Of a stretch of 64,000 bases of DNA, positions 29,297 to 37,635 are shown in pieces; the first letter of the stretch is position 1, and each line of letters starts with the position of its first letter. Under the pieces are notes generated by a model. The model was not told the DNA's origin. It saw only the letters and a program-made list of their open reading frames with translations, and did not search any database. Source of the stretch: Moritella marina ATCC 15381 (lineage in GTDB: Bacteria > Pseudomonadota > Gammaproteobacteria > Enterobacterales > Moritellaceae); assembly GCF_008931805.1 (NCBI RefSeq), contig NZ_CP044399.1, positions 2,604,001 through 2,668,000 of the forward strand, given 5' to 3'. A program made the position numbers and the translations under genes.

Positions 29297-31378
29297 GTGT
29301 CGGTGTCGAACAAATTTAAAATTATAGTGGCTGTTATTTTATGTAGCGTGATCGTCACAACCTTTAGCGTACGCGAGATATGCCGAGACTGGCTATTAGA
29401 CTCCAATCGTGAACAAGCAGAAAACCAACTACTCACTTATGTTGTCGATATAAGGCGTGTCCTCGCCAGTTACAAGTACCTGCCTTACCTGATCACAGAA
29501 CAAGAGAGTCTTATCCCTGTCCTGACTAATACCCAGGTATCAACAACACAGCTCCAGCAAACACTCACCCAGTTTGATAAAGCGGCCAATACCAAAGGTT
29601 GGTACCTGCTTAAGCCAGATGGTTCCTTGTTAGTATCAAGCCGTCACAATACCAATTGGGATTACAACAAAGCCCTGAACATTACCAGTAACTTACGTAA
29701 TCAAGACGGTGAGTTGGATAAAGACAGAGGCGTACTCACCTCCAGTTATATTGCCAATGGTAGCGCCAATTATTATTTAAGCTTGCCAATAAACCATCAA
29801 GATAAATTAATCGGTATTGCCGTCATCGAAGTCGACTTAACCGCATTAAGTGATCCTTGGTTGGCAGAAAATGATTTCATCCTTATCAGTAATGCCAAAA
29901 ATAAATTCTTTCTCTCTAGCCACCCACAAATATCGGCGACGGAAATTAACAGCTTAGGCACGGCTGACATCATCACGCATCAGCTCAGTAATAACGCAAA
30001 TATCTACAGCTGGGTGATCGCGAACCGTGACTATCAAGTACAACAAGTGCAGTTAGACGATCTAAGATGGCATATTTACTACCTGACACCATTAAATGGT
30101 TTATATCGAAAAGTGAATATGGCGGGCTTTATTTCCGCGATATTAATGTCACTGTTACTGTCTGTACTGCTGTATCGTTATGAACGTAAGCAAAAGCTTT
30201 ATTCTCACGCCGCATTAAAACAGATGATTGCAGGCACCAATGTTGGATTAGTATTACTTAATAATGACCGCAGCATCAGCTATATCAACCCAACCGCAAT
30301 GCGTTATTTTGGCTTAAGTAATGACAATCTTGATAAAAGTGATAAGAATAGCAACGCTCATAAGTTATATGCTAGCCAATTACTCACCCGGCACCAAGAC
30401 AACGACGCCGTCGTTAGCCAGTTAAATGACCTGTTAATCACCCCAAATTTCACTGGCATTGAAGTGTTTGCCCATAATCATCATGGTGATGACTTCCCAG
30501 CCTTGCTGTCCATCACTCCCTTGGCCTGGTCACAACGACGTGGTTCGCTAATGACGTTTGTTGATATCAGTAAACGTAAACGCGCAGAACACGCACTATC
30601 ACAAGCAAATGAGCAACTTGAAACCCGAGTACAAGAAACCACAGAAAAACTGTATGCCGCGCAAGAAGAATTATTATTAAGCAGTAAAATGGCTGCGCTC
30701 GGGCGTATGTCTAGCGCAATCAATCATGAACTAAACCAACCTTTAACCGGTATCAGAACCTTGTTATCCAGTAATCTGCTATTTTTGGAACAAGGTAATA
30801 CCAAGGTATTAGTTTCCAATATGGCTTTAATCGATAAACTGGTTAAGCGTATGCTATCAATGACAGCCCAACTGAAAGTCTTCGCCTTCAATCGTCCAGA
30901 GCGTTTAATTGCCACGTCAATAACAGATGTATTAAACGACGTGTTTACACTAGAGCAAAACAAACTCGCGAACATCGCCATGACGGTTGATATTCCAGAC
31001 TCATTGCCACAAGTACTCGCAGAGCCGCATAGGTTACACCAAGTATTTTCTAACTTAATCAGCAATGCTGCGGCCGCCCTGCAACAAACATCAGAACAAA
31101 TATCAAAACCAACACTCATGATCAGTGCCAACAGGGTTAAAGACACAATACACATCAAGATCATGGATAATGGCCCAGGCGTAGATGATGATGCGCTAGC
31201 ACATCTATTCGAACCTTTTTATACCAGCAAGAAAATTGGCGAGGGATTAGGACTCGGTTTGGCTATCACTGCGAATATTATGCGTGATATGCAAGGTGAG
31301 ATCTTTGCACACAATAACCTACAACAAGCAGGGATGACATTTACCCTAACGCTTAAGCCCTACCTCCGTGATGAATAA
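29297..31378 (+). CDS. DctB-like sensor histidine kinase
   Basis: A 693-residue membrane kinase. Segments at about 8-24 and 276-295 enclose a periplasmic Cache-type sensor (about 30-270). A PAS domain follows (IAGTNVGLVLLNNDRSISYI), then a coiled coil and the H-box INHELNQPLTGIRTLL. The ATPase domain has NLISNAAAAL, DNGPGVDDD and GEGLGLGLAI. This is the architecture of DctB-type dicarboxylate sensors. It starts with GTG. The likely partner is the DctD-like regulator at 37.6-39.0 kb; between them are pldA, lhgO and the TRAP/TAXI genes. The split of the two-component pair to the two ends of the locus is unusual. Ligand inferred, not shown. Confidence 0.85.
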   Translation: MSVSNKFKIIVAVILCSVIVTTFSVREICRDWLLDSNREQAENQLLTYVVDIRRVLASYKYLPYLITEQESLIPVLTNTQVSTTQLQQTLTQFDKAANTKGWYLLKPDGSLLVSSRHNTNWDYNKALNITSNLRNQDGELDKDRGVLTSSYIANGSANYYLSLPINHQDKLIGIAVIEVDLTALSDPWLAENDFILISNAKNKFFLSSHPQISATEINSLGTADIITHQLSNNANIYSWVIANRDYQVQQVQLDDLRWHIYYLTPLNGLYRKVNMAGFISAILMSLLLSVLLYRYERKQKLYSHAALKQMIAGTNVGLVLLNNDRSISYINPTAMRYFGLSNDNLDKSDKNSNAHKLYASQLLTRHQDNDAVVSQLNDLLITPNFTGIEVFAHNHHGDDFPALLSITPLAWSQRRGSLMTFVDISKRKRAEHALSQANEQLETRVQETTEKLYAAQEELLLSSKMAALGRMSSAINHELNQPLTGIRTLLSSNLLFLEQGNTKVLVSNMALIDKLVKRMLSMTAQLKVFAFNRPERLIATSITDVLNDVFTLEQNKLANIAMTVDIPDSLPQVLAEPHRLHQVFSNLISNAAAALQQTSEQISKPTLMISANRVKDTIHIKIMDNGPGVDDDALAHLFEPFYTSKKIGEGLGLGLAITANIMRDMQGEIFAHNNLQQAGMTFTLTLKPYLRDE

Positions 31379-31409
31379 TACCATCACGACTGAACACCGA
31401 GTCGCCGAG

Positions 31410-32435
31410 TTAAAACATGTTATTAAGCGCGACTCCGATACCGAAACGCGTCTGACTATGATTATAATCAATCAGACTTTCACCATACCCATTAAATACA
31501 GTGAAATAACCTTTCAGCTTTCCATATAAAGGCGTCGTGAAATTCACTTTCACTGCGCCTTTACTGGTTGCAAAATTCTGGCGTATTTCAGTACTCAATT
31601 CATACTTCCCAAAAGCATAACCGATAGCGTATTCCACATGCCCCATGTAATCAGTAATATCCGGATTATCATCCCCACTCGGGCTATTCGGATCTGTCTT
31701 AGCATCTTCAGGTATACGATACCAAGGTCTAATACTCCAAACCAAATTACCCTTCTCATAAATAAATTCGCTATAAACACGATTCCATGAACGAGAAGCG
31801 GTTCCTGAACGGCCATTCGATTGATGTTCGAATCCGACCGTCATCGCCGTATTCGCATCATTAGGATGCCAATCTAGTGGTGTAACATAAAATACTTCAG
31901 GTCTATAATTAGTTTCTCTGAAAGGGCTAGAAATATCATCCGCATACACTTGCCACCAGGCCTCGAGGGTGAAACCAGCATAGATGCGATCGCCGTCAAA
32001 CAATAAAGAGTGATAACTTAATGGCAGTTTCAGGCTTAATTGAAATTTAGCCTCGACTTCTTTATAACCTTCATCACGGGCATCTAAATTACGATAGACT
32101 TCAGGGTTAATCTGATTGGTAGTATAAACAGGTAAAATATAATTCATCCTGTACGGCGTGAGTACAAATTCAGAAGTATCATGTTGACGCTCTTCAATCA
32201 CTCGTTTTGTCATCAAACCTGCTTGCACTGTTTTACCACGAATAATGACCGAGTCGTCTTCTTCAAGATCACTTTGCGCTTTACATATTGTCCTGATTTC
32301 CCCTAATGTTACTTCTGCAGCACTATACGCGACTTGATTGTTAATACAGTCACTTTCTGTTGCTGCTTGTAATTGAAAACTAAGAGAAAAAAAGAAAGAC
32401 ACTAACGAGAGGATTTTATAGTTTAATTGTTGCAA
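31410..32435 (-). CDS. pldA: Outer-membrane phospholipase A (OMPLA)
   Basis: Calcium-dependent outer-membrane phospholipase that removes phospholipids from the outer leaflet. The 341-residue protein has a signal peptide (LSLVSFFFSLSFQLQAATE, cleavage near 24) and a C-terminal 12-strand barrel region. The catalytic His-Ser pair and the supporting Asn are visible in EHQSNGRSGTASRSWNRVYS. The only usable start is a TTG at 32435, with GGAA 7 nt upstream; a stop lies five codons before it and no ATG is in frame. It lies just downstream of a large inverted repeat and converges on the sensor kinase gene. Confidence 0.9.
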   Translation of the reverse strand: MQQLNYKILSLVSFFFSLSFQLQAATESDCINNQVAYSAAEVTLGEIRTICKAQSDLEEDDSVIIRGKTVQAGLMTKRVIEERQHDTSEFVLTPYRMNYILPVYTTNQINPEVYRNLDARDEGYKEVEAKFQLSLKLPLSYHSLLFDGDRIYAGFTLEAWWQVYADDISSPFRETNYRPEVFYVTPLDWHPNDANTAMTVGFEHQSNGRSGTASRSWNRVYSEFIYEKGNLVWSIRPWYRIPEDAKTDPNSPSGDDNPDITDYMGHVEYAIGYAFGKYELSTEIRQNFATSKGAVKVNFTTPLYGKLKGYFTVFNGYGESLIDYNHSQTRFGIGVALNNMF

Positions 32436-32452
32436 AATGGATTCCGTTCATG

Positions 32453-32554
32453 AATAGCGATGTACCTTAATTATAATATACTTAATTATAATATACTTAA
32501 TTATAATACACTTAATTATAATATACTTTATTATAATTAAGGTACATCGCTATT
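32453..32554. repeat. 26 bp perfect inverted repeat enclosing a 15 bp tandem repeat
   Basis: Arms at 32453-32478 and 32529-32554 are exact inverted copies of 26 bp (outer end AATAGCGATGTACC). Inside and overlapping the arms is CTTAATTATAATATA repeated at 32466, 32481, 32496 (one base change) and 32511, with a partial copy at 32526. It sits between the lhgO stop and the pldA start on the minus strand. It could extrude as a cruciform or form a long RNA hairpin that separates pldA from the upstream operon; it may be a small miniature element. Confidence 0.85.
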
Positions 32555-32609
32555 AAAATCCCTCCAGCAGGGTAAAGCTAATTTTAAAACACGACTTTAT
32601 GCACTCGAT

Positions 32610-33899
32610 TTAATTTACATCTAATGCAGGCCTTAGATTCTTATTATGTACTTTATTACAAATGTAATCACCGATTGGGATCGCAGACGTGGCGGCAGGT
32701 GATGGCGCGTTACAAACATGTAAACTACGTGGGCTCTCGGCAAATAAGAAATCGTGTACTAAACTGCCATCTTTCAACACAGCTTGCGCGCGAATACCCG
32801 CTGGATAATTTTCTAAATCAGAGACTTTCAACGCTGGACAATATTTATTAACCAGCTTCAAATAACCCGGTTTCCACCACGAATTCTTCGTTTCAATTAA
32901 GCCAGTTTTTAGGTTTTTAGCACTCACTCGCCAAAAGCCAGGAAATTTCAGCATGTCACTAATATCGCGTAAATTGATATTAACTTTACCATAGCCCTCT
33001 CGCTTCCAGCCTTGCACGGCATTCGGGCCAACCGTCACCGAACCATCGATCATACGGGTTAAATGTACGCCCAAAAATGGCAGTTCTGGATCGGGAATAG
33101 GATAAATCAGGTGATTGACAATATTGTTATACTGAGGCTGCAAACGGTAGTACTCACCACGATAGGGAATTATTTGAAACTCAGTATCAATGTTCAGCAT
33201 CTTAGTCACCCGATCCGCCATTAAGCCAGAACAGGTAATCAAGAATTTAGTAACATAGTTCAGGCCTTTAAAAGAATGACCCAACAGCGCTTGCTGCTGG
33301 CATTGCACATTAATCTGCTCACTGCTTTCAATTAAATGGGTGACTTCAGTTTCTAAGGCTATTTCACCGCCAAGCGCACAAAACGCTTCCGCCATTTTTT
33401 CCGTCACTAAGCTGTAATCAACAATACTGGTAGAAGGCACCAAAATTGCGCCTAATCCTGTAATATGAGGTTCTTTTTCAGCAAGTCCCGTAGCGTCTAA
33501 TAATTCAACCTCAATGCCATTATCGCTACAACGTTTATACAATGCCTGCATACGTTGCAACTCTAATGCATTGGTTGCTACCAGTAGCTTCCCACAATTT
33601 TCAACCGGAATATCATGCTTAGCACAAAATGCTTTCGTCGCCGCTACACCGGCTTTACAAAAATTGGCTTTCATACTGCCGGGTTCATAATACACACCAG
33701 CATGGATCACACCACTGTTATGACCGGTTTGATGTTGCGATAACTTACTTTCTTTTTCAATTAATAAGATACGCTTTGCTGGCTCACGCTGTTGCAACTG
33801 CCAAGCCGTTGAAACACCGACAATACCACCACCGATAATAATGTAATCATAGTGATTGTTATCCGTCCCCGTCGCCACATTCGATGTCGTTAACGTCAT
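32610..33899 (-). CDS. lhgO: L-2-hydroxyglutarate oxidase
   Basis: FAD enzyme that oxidises L-2-hydroxyglutarate to 2-oxoglutarate, passing electrons to the membrane quinone pool in E. coli LhgO (formerly YgaF). The 429-residue protein has the FAD motif YIIIGGGIVGVSTAWQL, then SKLSQHQTGHNSGVIHAGVYY, a family signature, and EYYRLQPQY and a C-terminal CNAPSPAATSAIPIG. The gene starts 16 bp after the TRAP permease stop with AAGGA before the ATG, so the two are almost certainly one operon. This pairing suggests that the transporter brings in 2-hydroxyglutarate or a related C5 acid. Confidence 0.9.
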   Translation of the reverse strand: MTLTTSNVATGTDNNHYDYIIIGGGIVGVSTAWQLQQREPAKRILLIEKESKLSQHQTGHNSGVIHAGVYYEPGSMKANFCKAGVAATKAFCAKHDIPVENCGKLLVATNALELQRMQALYKRCSDNGIEVELLDATGLAEKEPHITGLGAILVPSTSIVDYSLVTEKMAEAFCALGGEIALETEVTHLIESSEQINVQCQQQALLGHSFKGLNYVTKFLITCSGLMADRVTKMLNIDTEFQIIPYRGEYYRLQPQYNNIVNHLIYPIPDPELPFLGVHLTRMIDGSVTVGPNAVQGWKREGYGKVNINLRDISDMLKFPGFWRVSAKNLKTGLIETKNSWWKPGYLKLVNKYCPALKVSDLENYPAGIRAQAVLKDGSLVHDFLFAESPRSLHVCNAPSPAATSAIPIGDYICNKVHNKNLRPALDVN

Positions 33900-33915
33900 A
33901 TTACTATCCTTTGCC

Positions 33916-36045
33916 TTAATAAGCCGTTGCAGCGGTAGATGTTGTCACCACAGGTTTATAACGGCGATTCGTATACACAAACAAGCCAACGAAACTAACT
34001 AGCGCCACGCCCCTTAATACTAAAGGAAGATCAGGCCATGTCATTGCTAAACCAAGTAATAACGAAAATCCACGTTGGAGGATATTCAATTCACTTTCTA
34101 GGTAACCTTCAATCCCGGCAATAAATGCATAAGTCCCTACGATAGCGAAAGAGCCCACCGTGATAACCGTCATCATATCCCAACTCACTAGCGAGGTATA
34201 AGCCATGAGTATCGGCACAAGATATAAGCCTTTGGCGATCTTCCATGCCGTTAAACCTGTACGCATTGGTGGTGTGCCAGCGATAGTAGCGGCAGCAAAT
34301 GCAGTTAAACAAACGGGCGGTGTGACATTACTGTCTTGTGATAACCAAAAAATAATTAAGTGCGCAGAAAGTAATGCTAACGCCACTTTCTCCAGCCCTA
34401 AACCTTGCTCTAATAGCGTCCCCATGAAATCACTCGGTACCAAGCTTAATAAACTTTCAGCTTGTATTTGTGTCATCGGCTGAGTTAATGCGCTTATTTG
34501 CTCCGGAGCGGCTAACATGAATATACCGTGTGCTTGTGCAGGCAGTTGCCCATCCATCAACATTTGTACCAACTGGTTCTCGGCGAGTAACGTATATAAC
34601 GCAGGTGCTGAAAGCGTGCCTAAAACAATATAAGCCGCAGTCACGGGTAAGCCCATGCCAAGGATTAGTGACGCCAACGCGATCAAAGCTAGCATCAACA
34701 TCAAGCTACCATCAGCCCAATCATTAATCATTAATGAAAAGGTATTACCCACGCCCGTCGTGCTGATCACATTAACAACTAAGCCAATACCAACCAGTAA
34801 TACCGCCGTCGTCGCCATATTCTTAGCACCTTGCTCTAAAGCTTCAAATACCGCTCTGAATCCCATCTTATTGGGTGATAACCAAGATGCAACCACAACC
34901 GAGATAATCGATAAACCAGCTGAATAAGTCGGGGTAAATCCAGACACTAATAAAAACACCAATACTCCAAGTGGGATCAGATTATACCAACCCGCTAAAA
35001 ATACGGTCGAGAATGAATCATCAGACGCATTCACTTGTTGAATGTTACTGCGCTTGGCTTCGATGCGTACAAAAAATGCAACGGAGAGAAAATAGATTAA
35101 TGCCGGAACAACAGATACCGCGATAATACTGACATAAGGCACCTGCGTATAAGAAGCCATAATAAACGCGCCCGCCCCCATCACTGGCGGCATAATTTGC
35201 CCACCCGTGGATGCAGCGGCTTCAACACCAGCAGCAAAACGAGCAGGGAAACCCGCTTTACGCATTAACGGAATAGTAATAACGCCCGTTGATACCGTAT
35301 TAGCCACACTCGAGCCAGATACAGACCCCATTAATCCTGACGCTAATACCGCAATAAACCCCGGACCACCAATCACTTTATTGGCCGCCGCACGCGACAA
35401 GTTAATAATGTAATCACCGACTCCAGATCGCACCAAAAAAGCACCAAACAAGATGAACATGAACACAAAGCTCCAGCTGATACGCGAGATAGCCCCAAAC
35501 ATACCCTCTGAACTATAAAAGCTACGATACAATAATGTTTCTAAACTTAATCCAGGGAAATGGAACATGCCCGGTACTAACTGTCCCCACCACACCACAT
35601 AAGTTAACGAAATAACAATTAACACCGGAATAAACCAACCAATCGTACGGCGGATCAATTCTAGTACGATGATAATTGCCATGATCGAAAACACCCAATC
35701 ACTAGTAATGAAGCGTACACCACGCTCATACAAAGCATCTTCAGCAAAAGGGATATAGGCTAAACAAGCAAGTGCCGCGAGGGCAATAATGATATCAACA
35801 CCCAGTGCCAATCGACTGCTTTTGAGACTACGATGTGCTGGATACCACAACGCACAAACAACCGAAAATCCAGCGAAGTGAGTCGCTGATGCCCATAACT
35901 CAGGGATCGTGGCAAAGGTATTAAACCAAATATGTAAAACCGATAGCACAACACCACAGGCAGATATAAACGCCGTAACCCAGGGGAAATCAGTACGGGT
36001 GGCTGACTCAAATTGTTCTAACTTTTCTTCGACTTGCTTGTCCAT
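33916..36045 (-). CDS. TRAP transporter permease, fused 4TM/12TM (DctQM) type
   Basis: Integral membrane part of a TAXI-type TRAP transporter, in which the small and large permease subunits are fused. The 709-residue protein has about 18 hydrophobic segments. Large-subunit features include GLMGSVSGSSVANTVSTG, AAASTGGQIMPPVMGAGAF and LGMGLPVTAAYIVLG, the DctM-type signature loops. I chose the ATG at 36045, which has AAGGAA 6 nt upstream; the longer reading to 36096 adds a non-hydrophobic 17 residues. It lies between the TAXI binding protein (67 bp upstream) and lhgO (16 bp downstream) in one operon. Confidence 0.9.
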   Translation of the reverse strand: MDKQVEEKLEQFESATRTDFPWVTAFISACGVVLSVLHIWFNTFATIPELWASATHFAGFSVVCALWYPAHRSLKSSRLALGVDIIIALAALACLAYIPFAEDALYERGVRFITSDWVFSIMAIIIVLELIRRTIGWFIPVLIVISLTYVVWWGQLVPGMFHFPGLSLETLLYRSFYSSEGMFGAISRISWSFVFMFILFGAFLVRSGVGDYIINLSRAAANKVIGGPGFIAVLASGLMGSVSGSSVANTVSTGVITIPLMRKAGFPARFAAGVEAAASTGGQIMPPVMGAGAFIMASYTQVPYVSIIAVSVVPALIYFLSVAFFVRIEAKRSNIQQVNASDDSFSTVFLAGWYNLIPLGVLVFLLVSGFTPTYSAGLSIISVVVASWLSPNKMGFRAVFEALEQGAKNMATTAVLLVGIGLVVNVISTTGVGNTFSLMINDWADGSLMLMLALIALASLILGMGLPVTAAYIVLGTLSAPALYTLLAENQLVQMLMDGQLPAQAHGIFMLAAPEQISALTQPMTQIQAESLLSLVPSDFMGTLLEQGLGLEKVALALLSAHLIIFWLSQDSNVTPPVCLTAFAAATIAGTPPMRTGLTAWKIAKGLYLVPILMAYTSLVSWDMMTVITVGSFAIVGTYAFIAGIEGYLESELNILQRGFSLLLGLAMTWPDLPLVLRGVALVSFVGLFVYTNRRYKPVVTTSTAATAY

Positions 36046-36112
36046 AACAAATTCCTTTTTGACTGCTACCATCGTGGTAGCAGTCCTTCTTATCAATACT
36101 TAACGTCGTCAG

Positions 36113-37135
36113 TTACAGTGCCGTCGGTAATAGCTCAGCAGGGATTGTTAAACCAATTTCTTGATAATAACGCACAGCACCAGGGTGTAATGGTACTGGC
36201 AGACCTTTAATTGATTTTTCTACCGCCATTGCTTTCGTGGCTTTATGGATACTGTTTAGGAAGGGTAGGTTTTCATAGATATTTTTAGTTAACAGATAAA
36301 CATCTTCTTCTGATACATCATCACGCACGGCTAAGAAATTCGGTTGCGCAATAGTGGTAACCGCTTTGCTCTGACTTGGGTACGTATTTGCTGGAATAGT
36401 GAATTTAGTCCACAGTGGATATTCGCTGTTTGCTTGTTTGATTTGCTTATCAGTAAATTGTAATAAAGAGATGTCATCACCCATCGCAGCAAAAGCACGT
36501 GTGATCGCACCAACGGGCATACCAGCAGGAATATTCATCCCATCAATCGCGCCATTTTGCATTGCGTCAGTACTTGAGCTATAACCTAAATAAGCTAAGT
36601 TAAAGCTATTCGGATCGACGTGCACGCCACGCATGATCTGACGACCAGAATGTTCAGTACCCGAGTTCTTCTTACCAATAGAAAATTTCTTACCTTTTAA
36701 GTTACTTAAATCACTCATGGTGCCCGTTTCAACGAGCGAGCTGCGCACTACAAAATGTTCTACGTTTTGCCACAACATACTCACCGAACGCAGGTCTTTC
36801 TGTGGACCACTTTGTTTAAATTGTCCTTCACCTTGCCAAGCCCAAGCACCATACAAACCTTGCAAAATGGCAAATTGCGCTTCATTGTCACTGAGTAATT
36901 TAATATTTTCACCCGATCCGGCAGAGCTGATCGCCGCTAATGAAAATTTATATTTCGGCTCCAATTTAATTTTACTTAACGTCGCTAAAGCCACCCCCAC
37001 TGGATAATAAGTCCCCCCCGTCGATGCCGTTGCAAGAATATAACTGCGCTTCTGTTCAGCGACTGCAGAGGTTGTTACTAAGCCAAGAATGACACTCGAT
37101 ACTAATAATGATTTTTTTAACATTCCTTTAAACAT
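36113..37135 (-). CDS. TAXI family TRAP solute-binding protein
   Basis: Periplasmic substrate-binding subunit of the TRAP transporter. The 340-residue protein has a signal peptide (about residues 1-26, ending TTSAVA) and TAXI-family motifs: ATASTGGTYYPVGVALA near the start, AISSAGSGENIKLL, LQGLYGAWAWQGEG and GKKNSGTEHSGRQIM. First gene of the binding protein-permease-lhgO operon. A sigma-54-type promoter about 110 bp upstream (37248-37264) and a triple motif further up indicate control by the DctD-like activator. TAXI proteins characterised so far bind glutamate or related dicarboxylates; here lhgO points to a 2-hydroxyglutarate-like ligand (inference). Confidence 0.9.
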   Translation of the reverse strand: MFKGMLKKSLLVSSVILGLVTTSAVAEQKRSYILATASTGGTYYPVGVALATLSKIKLEPKYKFSLAAISSAGSGENIKLLSDNEAQFAILQGLYGAWAWQGEGQFKQSGPQKDLRSVSMLWQNVEHFVVRSSLVETGTMSDLSNLKGKKFSIGKKNSGTEHSGRQIMRGVHVDPNSFNLAYLGYSSSTDAMQNGAIDGMNIPAGMPVGAITRAFAAMGDDISLLQFTDKQIKQANSEYPLWTKFTIPANTYPSQSKAVTTIAQPNFLAVRDDVSEEDVYLLTKNIYENLPFLNSIHKATKAMAVEKSIKGLPVPLHPGAVRYYQEIGLTIPAELLPTAL

Positions 37136-37247
37136 GCTCTTTCCTTGTTGTTTTGTTGTTTATTTCATTTTTATTGTTACGCTAAATTACTTTGCACCGC
37201 GCTTTCTCATACAAGGCAACCTACTCACTTTCGTTATACATGACATA

Positions 37248-37264
37248 TTGCAACAACAATGCCA
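37248..37264 (-). promoter_or_regulatory. Sigma-54 (-24/-12) promoter of the TAXI/TRAP/lhgO operon
   Basis: On the minus strand the sequence TGGCATTGTTGTTGCAA keeps GG and GC exactly ten bases apart and matches the sigma-54 consensus TGGCAC-N5-TTGCA at all but one strongly conserved position. It directs transcription towards the TAXI gene with a leader of about 100 nt. A sigma-54 activator gene lies immediately upstream. Confidence 0.75.
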
Positions 37265-37527
37265 CAATTTAAACCACTGTTAAATAACGATTAAAATAAA
37301 TAAACCTGAATTAACAAGCAAGATTACGCCTATCGCGTTATTTTATATGAGCAAAAAACAGCTCATCATATTGTTAAAGATATAAACATCACATTAACAA
37401 TACAAAAACATAATTGATTTATAATGTAACACTGCAATGGAGTATAAAAACGCCTAAAACATATACTTAAGAGGTAGCTATAAATTTAAGTTATGCAATC
37501 AAAGAAGTACAAAGAGAGGATAAATTC

Positions 37528-37569
37528 GTGGCAATAAGCAAGATATTGCCACTTGAATCATATTGCCAC
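37528..37569. promoter_or_regulatory. Upstream activator sites, triple TATTGCCAC motif
   Basis: GTGGCAATA (37528-37536) and TATTGCCAC (37544-37552) form a perfect 9 bp inverted repeat with a 7 bp spacer, and a third TATTGCCAC is at 37561-37569, one helical turn and a half further. They lie about 280-320 bp upstream of the predicted sigma-54 promoter and 67 bp after the activator gene, the position expected of an enhancer for the DctD-like protein. The rest of 37136-37635 holds no credible gene. Confidence 0.65.
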
Positions 37570-37635
37570 TGACCTAACAAGGTAGATAAGTAAATAGACG
37601 TCTAGATAAAGAAAGAGATGAATAAAACCGCTTAA

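Noticed and set aside
32453-32554. Insertion sequence end or transposon remnant
   Set aside because: No transposase reading and no clear target-site duplication outside the arms; kept only as a structured repeat.
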